64,000 nt of DNA from Chryseolinea lacunae (GTDB taxonomy: Bacteria > Bacteroidota > Bacteroidia > Cytophagales > Cyclobacteriaceae), in NCBI RefSeq assembly GCF_016735595.1, contig NZ_JAERRB010000001.1:1364001-1428000 (forward strand), given 5' to 3'. Numbering within the stretch: the first letter of the stretch is position 1; each line of letters starts with the position of its first letter. Positions 51,260 to 58,563 of this stretch are shown here, piece by piece. The notes beneath the pieces were generated by a model. It saw only the letters and a list, made by a program, of their open reading frames with translations, ran no database searches and was not told the origin of the DNA. Both the position numbers and the translations under genes were made by a program.

Positions 51260-53656
51260 ATGTTGACTGCACTCCCACCCTTCCTAAGGAATCTTCTCCG
51301 GGACAAATTTTTCGCTTTCCTGAACATCCTGGGTTTGACATTAGGGATAACGACGGGAATAATCATGCTACTGATCTGGCAGCATGAGATCGACTATGAT
51401 AAACACTTTCCGTTACATGAGCGTATCTATCGCGTTGGTGGTGATCAGAAGCAGACGGGACTCTTCTTGCACACGGCACAAAACTCGCCTGCCCTGGGTG
51501 TTGTGCTGCCGCTTGAAATGCCGGAAGTCGTGTCGTCAGTAACATTGCTGCCGCTTCCTCCAACACTTGTTTCGAATGGTGTTGCGTCTGCTGAAAAAAG
51601 CTTTTATGAAACGGGGCTCGTCATGGCAGACTTGCCCTATTTTTCTGTCTTCCGGCATTCGTTTATCGTCGGCGATGCAACGAGTTGTCTTGCCGAGGTC
51701 AACTCCATTGTGCTGACGGAAAGGATGGCAAAAAAGTATTTTGGTGGCACCGAATCTGCCATCAACAGCATGCTTATCGTTGATGGAACATCGCGAATTG
51801 TGTCTGCTGTTATCCGCGATCAGCCCGACAACACGCACGTCAAATTCGACCTGCTCATACCACTGCCTCAAACAAAGATAGCCGACATTGTATCGGAAGA
51901 TTTTTGGAATCCTAATGCGTACGTATACATTTTAGTTCATGAGGGATTTGATGTGCAGGCCTTTCATCAAAAGTTCGCCGCCATTTACCGTAAATATTTT
52001 GAGCCGTTTGGTGTTTCCGTTGGTGGTGACTACAAGCCCATCCTTGAACCACTGGCCAGTATTCATTTGCATTCCGATCTGAACGACGATCTGCCGCGCG
52101 GAAATCTTTCCTATCTCTATAGTTTGTCCACCGTAGCACTGTTCCTGATTTTGCTTGCCGGGATAAATTACGTTAATCTCTCCACCGCAAAAGCCCTCCT
52201 TCGTGCGCAGAGCATCTCCATCAGAAAAATTATTGGCTCCAGCAGAAGGAAGATTGCCAGTGCCCTTCTTTTTGAATCTACGGCTGTGAGCCTGTGCAGT
52301 CTTGTCGTTTCAGGGCTTGTGGTCTACGCCGTGGTGACCCTTGGATTTGTAGAAACCACCTTAGGCATACCTCTAAAATTTGAGCCTGTTCAAAACACTA
52401 CCCTGCTTGTAGGTTCCATCTCCTTAGCACTCCTTACAGGAATTTTATCAGGATTGTATCCGGCTATCTATTTATCGAGCATTCCCGCATTGTCGGGCTT
52501 GAAGGGAATATTAAAACACGGACGCTCGGCCTCTGCACTGCGTGGTGTGCTTGTGACCACACAATTGGCAGTCTCCGTTCTGGTGGTTATGTGCACGTGG
52601 CAAATGGGATCACAGATTGATTTTCTTCACCAGGCGGACCTTGGCTTTCAAAAAGACAACGTCATCATAGTTCCCTTACGCAGCGACAGTGTGACCAATA
52701 AAATTGAAGCGCTCAAAAATGATTTTACAAATCGTGCCGGAATAACTTCAATCACTACTTCATACCAGATAATGGGTTTTAACATGGCCGGGGTGTCGAA
52801 CTGGATGGTCGAAACAAACACTGGCACGCGTCAGCAAGGATTTAATGTCGCCTATGTCGGAGACGATTTTGTTAAGACCATGGATATGAAAATCATCAAG
52901 GGACGGGATTTTGTGAACGGACAGGATTTCGAAAACGCATACCTGGTCAATGAAGCTGCCGTTAAAGCAATGGAATGCGGCGATGACGCTCTCGGCAAAA
53001 AGATCGCGTTTTTTCATGGCGAGTATCCGGGAACGGTTGTCGGTGTTCTCAAAGATTTTAACTTCCAGTCGTTGCATCAAAAAGTAGCACCCCTGATAAT
53101 GGTTAAGCCAAGGTTCCAAGCGGGCATGCTCTATGTGAGAGTAGAACAAAGCCATGCCAAAGAAGCGCTTGCCTACATGGCAAAGCAATGGCCCCACTAT
53201 GATCCCATCCACCCATTCGACTATTTCTTTCTTAACGATTCATTCAACGAGCAATACAACCACGACGAGAGTCTGCGCACCATAGTATCCTGGCTGTCCT
53301 ACATCTGTATTGTTATATCGCTACTCGGCATTGTTGGATTGTCCACCTTCACGATATCTCTCCGGCTTAAGGAGATCGGGGTTCGTAAAGTTCTTGGTGC
53401 GTCAGTGTTCAGTATCATTTTCCTGGTTTCGAAACGGACGCTTCAGTTTACGGTGTTAGCCTGCATATTGGCAGCGCCCTTCACGTGGCTGATCATGGAG
53501 CACTGGAAAAGCAACTTTGCCTACCAGGCACCCTGGAGCTTTGCTGCTTTCCCGTTAATTGGCCTGGGGGCCGTGTTGATTGTCTTTTCTACCATTCTGA
53601 TTTTCACCTTTCGGGCTGCAGAGTCGAATCCGGTAGACGTATTAAAGAACGACTAG
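51260..53656 (+). CDS. FtsX/MacB-type ABC transporter permease
   Basis: 798 residues from the ATG at 51260. Two copies of the layout membrane helix - periplasmic MacB_PCD domain - three FtsX helices: first helix FLNILGLTLGITTGIIMLLIW (about 18-40), FtsX helices near 285-420, a second half with periplasmic part near 470-660 and final helices near 675-795. Signature segments SIRKIIGSSRRKIA and EIGVRKVLGASVFSIIFLVS are the coupling-helix motifs of the family. No ATPase gene is adjacent, so it must work with one encoded elsewhere, as is common for these Bacteroidota permeases, whose role is mostly undefined. Confidence 0.92.
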   Translation: MLTALPPFLRNLLRDKFFAFLNILGLTLGITTGIIMLLIWQHEIDYDKHFPLHERIYRVGGDQKQTGLFLHTAQNSPALGVVLPLEMPEVVSSVTLLPLPPTLVSNGVASAEKSFYETGLVMADLPYFSVFRHSFIVGDATSCLAEVNSIVLTERMAKKYFGGTESAINSMLIVDGTSRIVSAVIRDQPDNTHVKFDLLIPLPQTKIADIVSEDFWNPNAYVYILVHEGFDVQAFHQKFAAIYRKYFEPFGVSVGGDYKPILEPLASIHLHSDLNDDLPRGNLSYLYSLSTVALFLILLAGINYVNLSTAKALLRAQSISIRKIIGSSRRKIASALLFESTAVSLCSLVVSGLVVYAVVTLGFVETTLGIPLKFEPVQNTTLLVGSISLALLTGILSGLYPAIYLSSIPALSGLKGILKHGRSASALRGVLVTTQLAVSVLVVMCTWQMGSQIDFLHQADLGFQKDNVIIVPLRSDSVTNKIEALKNDFTNRAGITSITTSYQIMGFNMAGVSNWMVETNTGTRQQGFNVAYVGDDFVKTMDMKIIKGRDFVNGQDFENAYLVNEAAVKAMECGDDALGKKIAFFHGEYPGTVVGVLKDFNFQSLHQKVAPLIMVKPRFQAGMLYVRVEQSHAKEALAYMAKQWPHYDPIHPFDYFFLNDSFNEQYNHDESLRTIVSWLSYICIVISLLGIVGLSTFTISLRLKEIGVRKVLGASVFSIIFLVSKRTLQFTVLACILAAPFTWLIMEHWKSNFAYQAPWSFAAFPLIGLGAVLIVFSTILIFTFRAAESNPVDVLKND

Positions 53657-53657
53657 C

Positions 53658-53840
53658 CTACTGTCCGTCTTGCCTCCCCGGGGCCCGCAACCATCGCTTC
53701 AATTCATCGTGCTCGGCGGGCGCCAGGTAGGCGAAGGTTTTTTTATACTCCTTTCTGAATAGCGTTCTACTGAAACTCATCTTCGACAAAATAATTTTAC
53801 AATACTCCAACATGCTTTTCTTTAAGTCTTTCGTCCTCAT
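53658..53840 (-). CDS. Short conserved-looking protein of unknown function
   Basis: A 60-residue, basic, helical protein (MLEYCKIILSKMSFSRTLFRKEYKKTFAYL, here cited by its key parts MLEYCKIILSKMSF and LFRKEYKKTFAYL), ending LKRWLRAPGRQDGQ. Short proteins with the pattern MLEY-K-IL-KVSFD--LF-KEYKKA---L occur in many Bacteroidota, which supports a real gene. It is convergent with the permease (1 base between stops). Function unknown. Confidence 0.65.
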   Translation of the reverse strand: MRTKDLKKSMLEYCKIILSKMSFSRTLFRKEYKKTFAYLAPAEHDELKRWLRAPGRQDGQ

Positions 53841-53900
53841 TCCTGTTTCGTTTTATTAAAAGCTATTTCCTTTTGCGATAAGTTTCCCGCTGGCAACGCG

Positions 53901-54500
53901 CTATCGCTTTCTCCATCCATCGCCGGCAAACTTCTCAATGTCTGAAGGCTGCAACACCAGTTCCGGTATTGGCCGATAGGCATAGTCCTGGTTCAGGGCG
54001 TCATAGATTCTGCGGTAGGCAAGGCTTGCCGTCTTCCACTGCGTTGTGTCCGATGGTGCGTAGTAGACGATCCGTTCAACCTCTGCGAGGTAGAGCAATG
54101 CCAGACACATGGGGCAAGGTTTGATGCTCGTGTAGAGCACGCTGCCCTTCAATGTGGTTGTGCCGGTGTATTGACATGCCGCTTTCACGGCCTCCATCTC
54201 ACCGTGGGCCGATGGATCGATGAGTTGTTTCGATCGGTCGTGCCCTTCGCCAATCACCGCTCCGTTTTTCACGACAAGACTTGTTGAAGGGGCTGCGTCG
54301 GCCGTCTGCGCCACTGCGGCACTCCCGCTCAAAATCTTTTTCATGAACGCATAGTCGTCTACGGTGGCACTGGCTTTCAGTTTTGCCAATCGCTGCTGCC
54401 GCCGGCCGTAGTGCTCCATCCGGGTTGCTGCGCGGTAGTTCACATAACCACCCAACAGCAGCAACGTCAGCAGGAGCAGTAGTTTGCCTATGGCTGTCAT
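53901..54500 (-). CDS. Membrane-anchored nucleoside/CMP-type deaminase
   Basis: A 199-residue protein. Residues 3-21 form a hydrophobic segment (AIGKLLLLLTLLLLGGYVNY), unusual because deaminases of this family are cytosolic. The zinc site is intact: HGEME (His99, Glu101) and PCPMC (Cys129, Cys132), in the tRNA-adenosine/guanine-deaminase-like group (SAHGEMEAVKAAC, YTSIKPCPMCLALLYLAEVERIVY). The ATG overlaps the upstream gene's stop by 4 bases (ATGA), which favours this start. The segment may be a membrane anchor or signal; the substrate is unknown. Confidence 0.85.
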   Translation of the reverse strand: MTAIGKLLLLLTLLLLGGYVNYRAATRMEHYGRRQQRLAKLKASATVDDYAFMKKILSGSAAVAQTADAAPSTSLVVKNGAVIGEGHDRSKQLIDPSAHGEMEAVKAACQYTGTTTLKGSVLYTSIKPCPMCLALLYLAEVERIVYYAPSDTTQWKTASLAYRRIYDALNQDYAYRPIPELVLQPSDIEKFAGDGWRKR

Positions 54501-54907
54501 AATGAATAGTCGCCTACAGCTTCCGGCTGATACGTGACTTTTAAAATTTGAAATCTTCCTTGTCCAGCCGGCACTTTCCAGGACACAACATCGCCGGCCT
54601 GCATGCCCAACAACGCCGCGCCTACTGCAGAAAACACAGACACCCTTCGCTCGCGATGGTCGGCGTCTTGCGGATAGGTGATGGTTAGTTCCGTTTCACG
54701 CCCGGTCGACAAATCCTTTAGCAACACGCTGGAGTTCATGGTGACGACGCTCTCCGGAATTTCCTCGGGCAATACACGTTCTGCATCGCAGAGTGCGTGG
54801 AACAATTGCGCCAACATTTCCGGTGTCTTGCCCGTTTCGGTTGTGAAACCGATCAGACCAATGAGCCGGTGATAGTCTGTATCGGTGATTAACATTTTCT
54901 TTTCCAT
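54497..54907 (-). CDS. Rnk/GreA-GreB C-terminal domain protein
   Basis: A 136-residue protein whose second half (about 65-135) is the GreA/GreB C-terminal FKBP-like domain: VLLKDLSTGRETELTITYPQDADHRERRVSVFSAVGAALLGMQAGDVVSWKVPAGQGRFQILKV, with the GRE-E-T and SP/VG-ALLG--GD markers (cited in parts here: SVFSAVGAALLGMQAGDVV). The N-terminal coiled coil of GreA is replaced by a short helical part, as in Rnk. Such proteins bind RNA polymerase secondary channel or act as nucleoside-diphosphate-kinase regulators. Overlaps the deaminase gene by 4 bases. Confidence 0.85.
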   Translation of the reverse strand: MEKKMLITDTDYHRLIGLIGFTTETGKTPEMLAQLFHALCDAERVLPEEIPESVVTMNSSVLLKDLSTGRETELTITYPQDADHRERRVSVFSAVGAALLGMQAGDVVSWKVPAGQGRFQILKVTYQPEAVGDYSL

Positions 54908-55007
54908 GACGATTCGGTTTACACAACGGCGTTGCAGTATCCGTGCCAGACAAAGGTGCCAATGGCGCGTCTATTTGAACTTGCCCGCGCACCGGCCTGG
55001 CCAAAAA

Positions 55008-55033
55008 CTACCCACTGGGTAGAATCTACCCAG
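55008..55033. promoter_or_regulatory. Overlapping palindromes, candidate activator site for the kinase-regulator operon
   Basis: CTACCCA-C-TGGGTAG (55008-55022) and CTGGGTA-GAATC-TACCCAG (55015-55033) share a half: three TACCCA-type half-sites in a row. They lie 18 bases before the candidate -24 element. Similar GTACCA-C-TGGTTC occurs at 57576-57588, just after the same operon. The likely binding protein is the sigma-54 regulator encoded here. Confidence 0.5.
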
Positions 55034-55050
55034 CGAACGCGTTAAACTCT

Positions 55051-55068
55051 TTGGCTCACTTAGTGCTT
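55051..55068 (+). promoter_or_regulatory. Candidate sigma-54 (-24/-12) promoter
   Basis: TTGGCTCACTTAGTGCTT keeps the required GG-10 bases-GC spacing and the TTGGC start of the -24 element; the -12 element is GTGCT instead of TTGCT. It lies about 42 bases before the kinase ATG. Its presence before a kinase/sigma-54-activator pair makes auto-regulation plausible. Confidence 0.5.
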
Positions 55069-55109
55069 CACTCTTCATATCTTTACTGTTATTAAAAACG
55101 AGGCCGACC

Positions 55110-56219
55110 ATGAATAGCACCGACATAAAACTGAAGGAAAGGGTTAAGGAGCTGAAATGTCTTTACGACTTATCTAAAATAGCCTGGGAGGCCGACAATG
55201 ATCTGAACGCCATACTCACAAAGACACTCGCCATTCTTCCGCAGGCCATGCAGTATCCCGACCTGGCCGAAGTTTGCATTGTTGTGAACGAAACACGCTA
55301 CGCTACCAAGGGATTTTCAAAGTGCCATCAGCCGATGACAACGGCCCTGGGAATGGGCAAGAAAAAATACGGAACGATCCAGATAGGCTATCGGGCTCCT
55401 CTGAAAAGCAAGAAAGCAAAGTATGTTTTCCTTGCCGAGGAGAACAATCTGGTGAGGATTGTTGCACGCGAGTTGTCGCTATTCGTTAAACGGGCCGCGA
55501 TCGAGGAAGACAAGCAGAAACTGGAGATGCAGTTGCAACACTCCGAACGTCTTGCGTTTGTTGGCGAACTGTCGGCCGGCATTGCGCACGAACTGAACGA
55601 GCCCCTGGGAAGAATACTGGGTTTTGCACAATTGATACAAAAGACCGGTGCACTCGACGAACAAAACGGAAGCGACATCGAACGAATCATCAAAGCTTCG
55701 CTCTATACGCGCGAGATCATCAAGAAACTAATGATCTTTTCGCGGCAGATGCCCCGCCAGATCAATGCGGTGAACCTGAATGCAATCGTGTCTAATATTC
55801 TCTATTTTATCGACATCCGTTTTCAAAGCCGGGGCATAAAAATTGTGAAGAAACTTGATCCTCACCTTCCGCTTATCCAAGCCGATGAGGTGCAAATGAG
55901 CCAGGTGCTTGTTAACCTCATCACCAATGCGATTCATTCGTTGACGCACGGCGGCCAGATAACGGTCACGACCAAACGAAAAAAAGACCACGTAGGCCTG
56001 ACCGTGAAAGACACGGGCACCGGCATGTTGCCGGAAGTGAGAAAAAAAATCTTTGAGCCCTTCTACTCCACCAAGCCGGTGGGGCAAGGCACAGGGCTGG
56101 GCCTTTCGGTGGTGCTGGGAATCGTGGAAGATCACAAGGGAAAGATTCTGGTGAGCAGCACGGTCGGCAAAGGTTCAAAATTTGAGGTATTGCTTCCGTT
56201 GAAACAGAATGGTAAATGA
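55110..56219 (+). CDS. Histidine kinase (NtrB-like, with N-terminal sensor region)
   Basis: A 369-residue protein without a membrane helix. Residues about 1-130 are a GAF-like sensing region starting with a short coiled coil (KLKERVKELKCLYDLSKIA); 135-150 a second coiled coil; the H-box GELSAGIAHELNEPLG has His160; then the N-box LVNLITNAIHSL, G1 DTGTGM and G2 GTGLGLSVV of the ATPase domain. It phosphorylates the sigma-54 regulator encoded next, whose ATG overlaps or abuts the stop. The signal is unknown; being cytoplasmic it likely reads an internal cue. Confidence 0.93.
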   Translation: MNSTDIKLKERVKELKCLYDLSKIAWEADNDLNAILTKTLAILPQAMQYPDLAEVCIVVNETRYATKGFSKCHQPMTTALGMGKKKYGTIQIGYRAPLKSKKAKYVFLAEENNLVRIVARELSLFVKRAAIEEDKQKLEMQLQHSERLAFVGELSAGIAHELNEPLGRILGFAQLIQKTGALDEQNGSDIERIIKASLYTREIIKKLMIFSRQMPRQINAVNLNAIVSNILYFIDIRFQSRGIKIVKKLDPHLPLIQADEVQMSQVLVNLITNAIHSLTHGGQITVTTKRKKDHVGLTVKDTGTGMLPEVRKKIFEPFYSTKPVGQGTGLGLSVVLGIVEDHKGKILVSSTVGKGSKFEVLLPLKQNGK

Positions 56220-57558
56220 CATGAAGAAAAAAGAGCTTGTTCCCATCAACGTATTGGTTGTAGATGATTCGCCAGAGAGCGTGGAGCTCATTAAGCGCAA
56301 CCTGCAGTCGAAAGGCTATGCCATTTATACAGCCCACAATGTTCAGTCGGCCATCAAACTTTTAGGAAGCGTGGCGGTTGATTTGCTGATCACCGATCTG
56401 CAAATGCCGGGCGAAAACGGAATTGAGTTGGTGCGACATACGTCGGAAAATTATAAGAACATCGGCATTCTCGTGATCACGGGTTTTCCCTCCATTCAAG
56501 GTGCAGTTCAATCCATCAAGATCGGCGCAGAAGAATACCTCGTGAAGTCGTTTACCGATGAGGAGTTGTTCACAGCCGTGGAAAGAGTCTTGCAAAAGAC
56601 GCACAGGCAAGCCAAGGCCTCGTCTAAACCGGCGATCCAAAACTTTGGAATCATTGGACATTCTGATGGCATGAAGAAAGTTTTTAACACCATCAACAAG
56701 GCTAAACCCACGCGCGCCACGGTGCTGATTCAAGGCGAGAGTGGCACGGGAAAAGAATTGGTGGCCCGCGCGCTGCACTATGGCGGCCAGGCTTCGGCTG
56801 CCCCCTTTGTGCCGGTGAACTGCGGCGGTATTCCCGACACCCTCCTGGAGAGCGAGCTCTTTGGCTATGTGAAAGGGGCCTTCACAGGCGCAACCGAAAC
56901 CCGGGCCGGCTTCTTCCAAACCGCCGACGGCGGCACAATCTTTTTGGATGAGATCAGCAACACGAGTCTGGCCATGCAGGCAAAACTTTTGCGCGTGCTC
57001 CAGGAAAAGGAGTTCTATATGGTGGGCTCAAAAAAAACCCTCAACGTGAATGTGCGCGTGGTTGCCGCGACTAATGTTGACCTGATGCAGCTGGTGAAGA
57101 AAGGATTGTTTCGCGAGGATCTTTATTATCGCCTGAATATTATTTCCATCGATCTGCCGCCGCTGCGCGAACGGGGCGACGATCTGCTTGAGCTCATGGA
57201 TTTTTTCTTGTCGAAATATGTTCATGAGCTTGGGAAACCACCCATGAAATTTTCGCCAAAAGCACTCCGGGCCATGCAAGCTTATGCGTGGCCGGGAAAT
57301 GTGCGCGAGCTCCAGAACCTTATTCACCGCGTGGTAATTCTGGCCGAAGACAACACCATCGACATTCCCGACCTGCCCGAATCGTTTCGCTACTCGGGCG
57401 TCAGAGCAAAGGGGTTTGACCGGCCCCTGGAAGATGTGGAACGCGAATACATTCAGGATGCTTTGGCGGCTCACCAAAATAACATTTCAAAAACGGCCCT
57501 CGTGCTGGGCATTGACCGGAAGACTTTGCGCGATAAGCTAAAGAAATACAAGCTGTAA
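56209..57558 (+). CDS. NtrC-family sigma-54-dependent response regulator
   Basis: A 449-residue protein. Receiver (about 13-125): VVDD (acidic pair), phosphorylated Asp63 in ITDLQMPG, Lys113 in YLVKSF (usually KPF). AAA+ part (about 148-385): Walker A GESGTGKE (176-183), GAFTGA (223-228) that contacts sigma-54, and the R-finger segment NVRELQNL. Fis-type HTH at the end (NNISKTALVLGIDRKTLRDKLKKYKL; parts cited ISKTALVLGIDRKTLRD). Start: ATG 56209 overlaps the kinase by 11 bases; ATG 56221 is equally possible. It probably activates its own operon and the genes that follow. Confidence 0.94.
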   Translation: MVNDMKKKELVPINVLVVDDSPESVELIKRNLQSKGYAIYTAHNVQSAIKLLGSVAVDLLITDLQMPGENGIELVRHTSENYKNIGILVITGFPSIQGAVQSIKIGAEEYLVKSFTDEELFTAVERVLQKTHRQAKASSKPAIQNFGIIGHSDGMKKVFNTINKAKPTRATVLIQGESGTGKELVARALHYGGQASAAPFVPVNCGGIPDTLLESELFGYVKGAFTGATETRAGFFQTADGGTIFLDEISNTSLAMQAKLLRVLQEKEFYMVGSKKTLNVNVRVVAATNVDLMQLVKKGLFREDLYYRLNIISIDLPPLRERGDDLLELMDFFLSKYVHELGKPPMKFSPKALRAMQAYAWPGNVRELQNLIHRVVILAEDNTIDIPDLPESFRYSGVRAKGFDRPLEDVEREYIQDALAAHQNNISKTALVLGIDRKTLRDKLKKYKL

Positions 57559-57563
57559 GGTTG

Positions 57564-57588
57564 GTGGTACAAAAAGTACCACTGGTTC
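57564..57588. promoter_or_regulatory. Palindromes after the regulator gene, candidate operator
   Basis: GTGGTAC-AAAAA-GTACCAC (57564-57582) is a perfect 7-bp inverted repeat; overlapping it GTACCA-C-TGGTTC (57576-57588) has the same single-C centre as the site at 55008-55022. They precede the Cys-rich gene. No -24/-12 match (GG-10-GC) is present between here and 57691, so this may be an operator or a leftover. Confidence 0.4.
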
Positions 57589-57597
57589 AAATTTAAC

Positions 57598-57617
57598 CAC
57601 TGCGTTTGCACGCAGTG
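57598..57617 (+). terminator. Hairpin after the sigma-54 regulator gene
   Basis: CACTGCGT, loop TTGC, ACGCAGTG, a perfect 8-bp stem 39 bases past the regulator stop, followed by the pyrimidine-rich TGCCTTCCTTCCTTTG. It may end the kinase-regulator transcript or attenuate read-through to the Cys-rich gene. Confidence 0.5.
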
Positions 57618-57630
57618 TGCCTTCCTTCCT

Positions 57631-57957
57631 TTGTTTCGCCGATTTATTCGTGGTATGCCTTTTGGATGGCATCGCCATAAAGGCACCCGTATGCTCACTG
57701 CTGATTGTCTGGAAACGCTTCTTCAAAATGAACTGCGCGGGCTTTGCCCCGATTGCATTTATGCAGAGAGCTGTTCCTATAGAAGGAGTACAGCGAAAAC
57801 CATATTTCAGTGCGAGGTCTATGTGGCCGGCGGACAAACGAACATGCACACGCCTGCTGATGTTGCCCAGGGGCTTTGCAAGAGCTGTGTCCATGCGAAG
57901 GCATGCTGCTTGCCGGGGCGGCACGCCGGGGTGTTCCATTGTGAAGATTACGCATAG
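57631..57957 (+). CDS. Cys-rich protein with two repeated four-Cys modules
   Basis: A 108-residue protein; an alternative ATG at 57691 would give 88 residues and leave room for leader elements. Two copies of the same module: GLCPDCIYAESCSYRR-...-IFQCEVY and GLCKSCVHAKACCLPG-...-VFHCEDYA, i.e. GLCxxCxxAxxC, about 10 residues, (V/I)FxCExY. This metal-binding (probably zinc or iron) pattern occurs in small proteins of unknown function in several phyla. It is followed 7 bases later by the MORN gene. Confidence 0.72.
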   Translation: MFRRFIRGMPFGWHRHKGTRMLTADCLETLLQNELRGLCPDCIYAESCSYRRSTAKTIFQCEVYVAGGQTNMHTPADVAQGLCKSCVHAKACCLPGRHAGVFHCEDYA

Positions 57958-57964
57958 AAGAGTG

Positions 57965-58363
57965 ATGACGGAAATTATTAACCACCTGTTCGGAAAAACG
58001 AAACCCAAACCCAAAGAAGGGCGATGGAAAGCGTTTAACCGCCGCGCCGTTCTGATTGCAGAAGGTTGTTACGTGCACAATCTGAAACATGGGCCTTGGC
58101 GCGAATATTATGATACGGGAGAATTGATGCTCGAAGAACATTATGAAAACGGTTTGCCGCATGGCCGGTATGCTTCTTACCATCCTTGTGGAGCACTGGT
58201 GAGCGAAGGTGTATATGTGCAAGGCAGTCGCGAAGGGTATTTTAAGATCTACACGAAAACAGGAAAACACATAAAGTCACTTCTTTTTATAAACAACGAT
58301 CTAATAAACGAAGTCTATGTCGATAGCCCCACAGTCGAAACAGAACAAAGAAATGGAAGTTGA
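57965..58363 (+). CDS. MORN-repeat protein
   Basis: 132 residues from the ATG at 57965, the first one after the Cys-rich gene (7-base gap); a longer frame upstream would overlap it. Three MORN-variant units: HGPWREYYDTGELMLEEHYENG, GRYASYHPCGALVSEGVYVQG, EGYFKIYTKTGKHIKSLLF (cited in parts; key residues are G-W-Y--G-L--E--Y-NG). MORN units often lie at membranes or in protein binding. The role here is unknown; cytoplasmic by lack of a signal. Its last codons overlap a tiny membrane-protein ORF. Confidence 0.8.
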   Translation: MTEIINHLFGKTKPKPKEGRWKAFNRRAVLIAEGCYVHNLKHGPWREYYDTGELMLEEHYENGLPHGRYASYHPCGALVSEGVYVQGSREGYFKIYTKTGKHIKSLLFINNDLINEVYVDSPTVETEQRNGS

Positions 58364-58436
58364 CTATGTGTTGATTGCCATGGTTGTTATGTATTTTCTT
58401 GCTGTTTTGCTGCACGGGGTCTTGTGCTGTGAATGA
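58353..58436 (+). CDS. 27-residue single-helix membrane peptide (below usual ORF cut-off)
   Basis: ATG at 58353 overlaps the end of the MORN gene by 11 bases in another frame and runs to TGA at 58434-58436. The peptide starts MEVDYVLIAMVVMYFLAVLL and ends HGVLCCE: an acidic start, one clear membrane helix of about 20 residues and a Cys-Cys-Glu end. Overlap with the upstream stop resembles translational coupling. Size and shape are like those of accessory peptides of oxidases or transporters. No homologue is known to me; it may be chance. Confidence 0.42.
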   Translation: MEVDYVLIAMVVMYFLAVLLHGVLCCE

Positions 58437-58563
58437 CACAGAACTTCCGCTTTATTTCACATCTTTTCCTGGCAGTGCCGGCAAATCAGGTGGCACCATC
58501 AAGATGTATACACCACCAACTGAACCTGGCAGACCCTTCATCCAAAATTAAACTGAATATTTC

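Noticed and set aside
57598-57700. Sigma-54 promoter directly before the Cys-rich gene
   Set aside because: No GG-10-GC pair is found between the regulator stop and the ATGs at 57631 and 57691.
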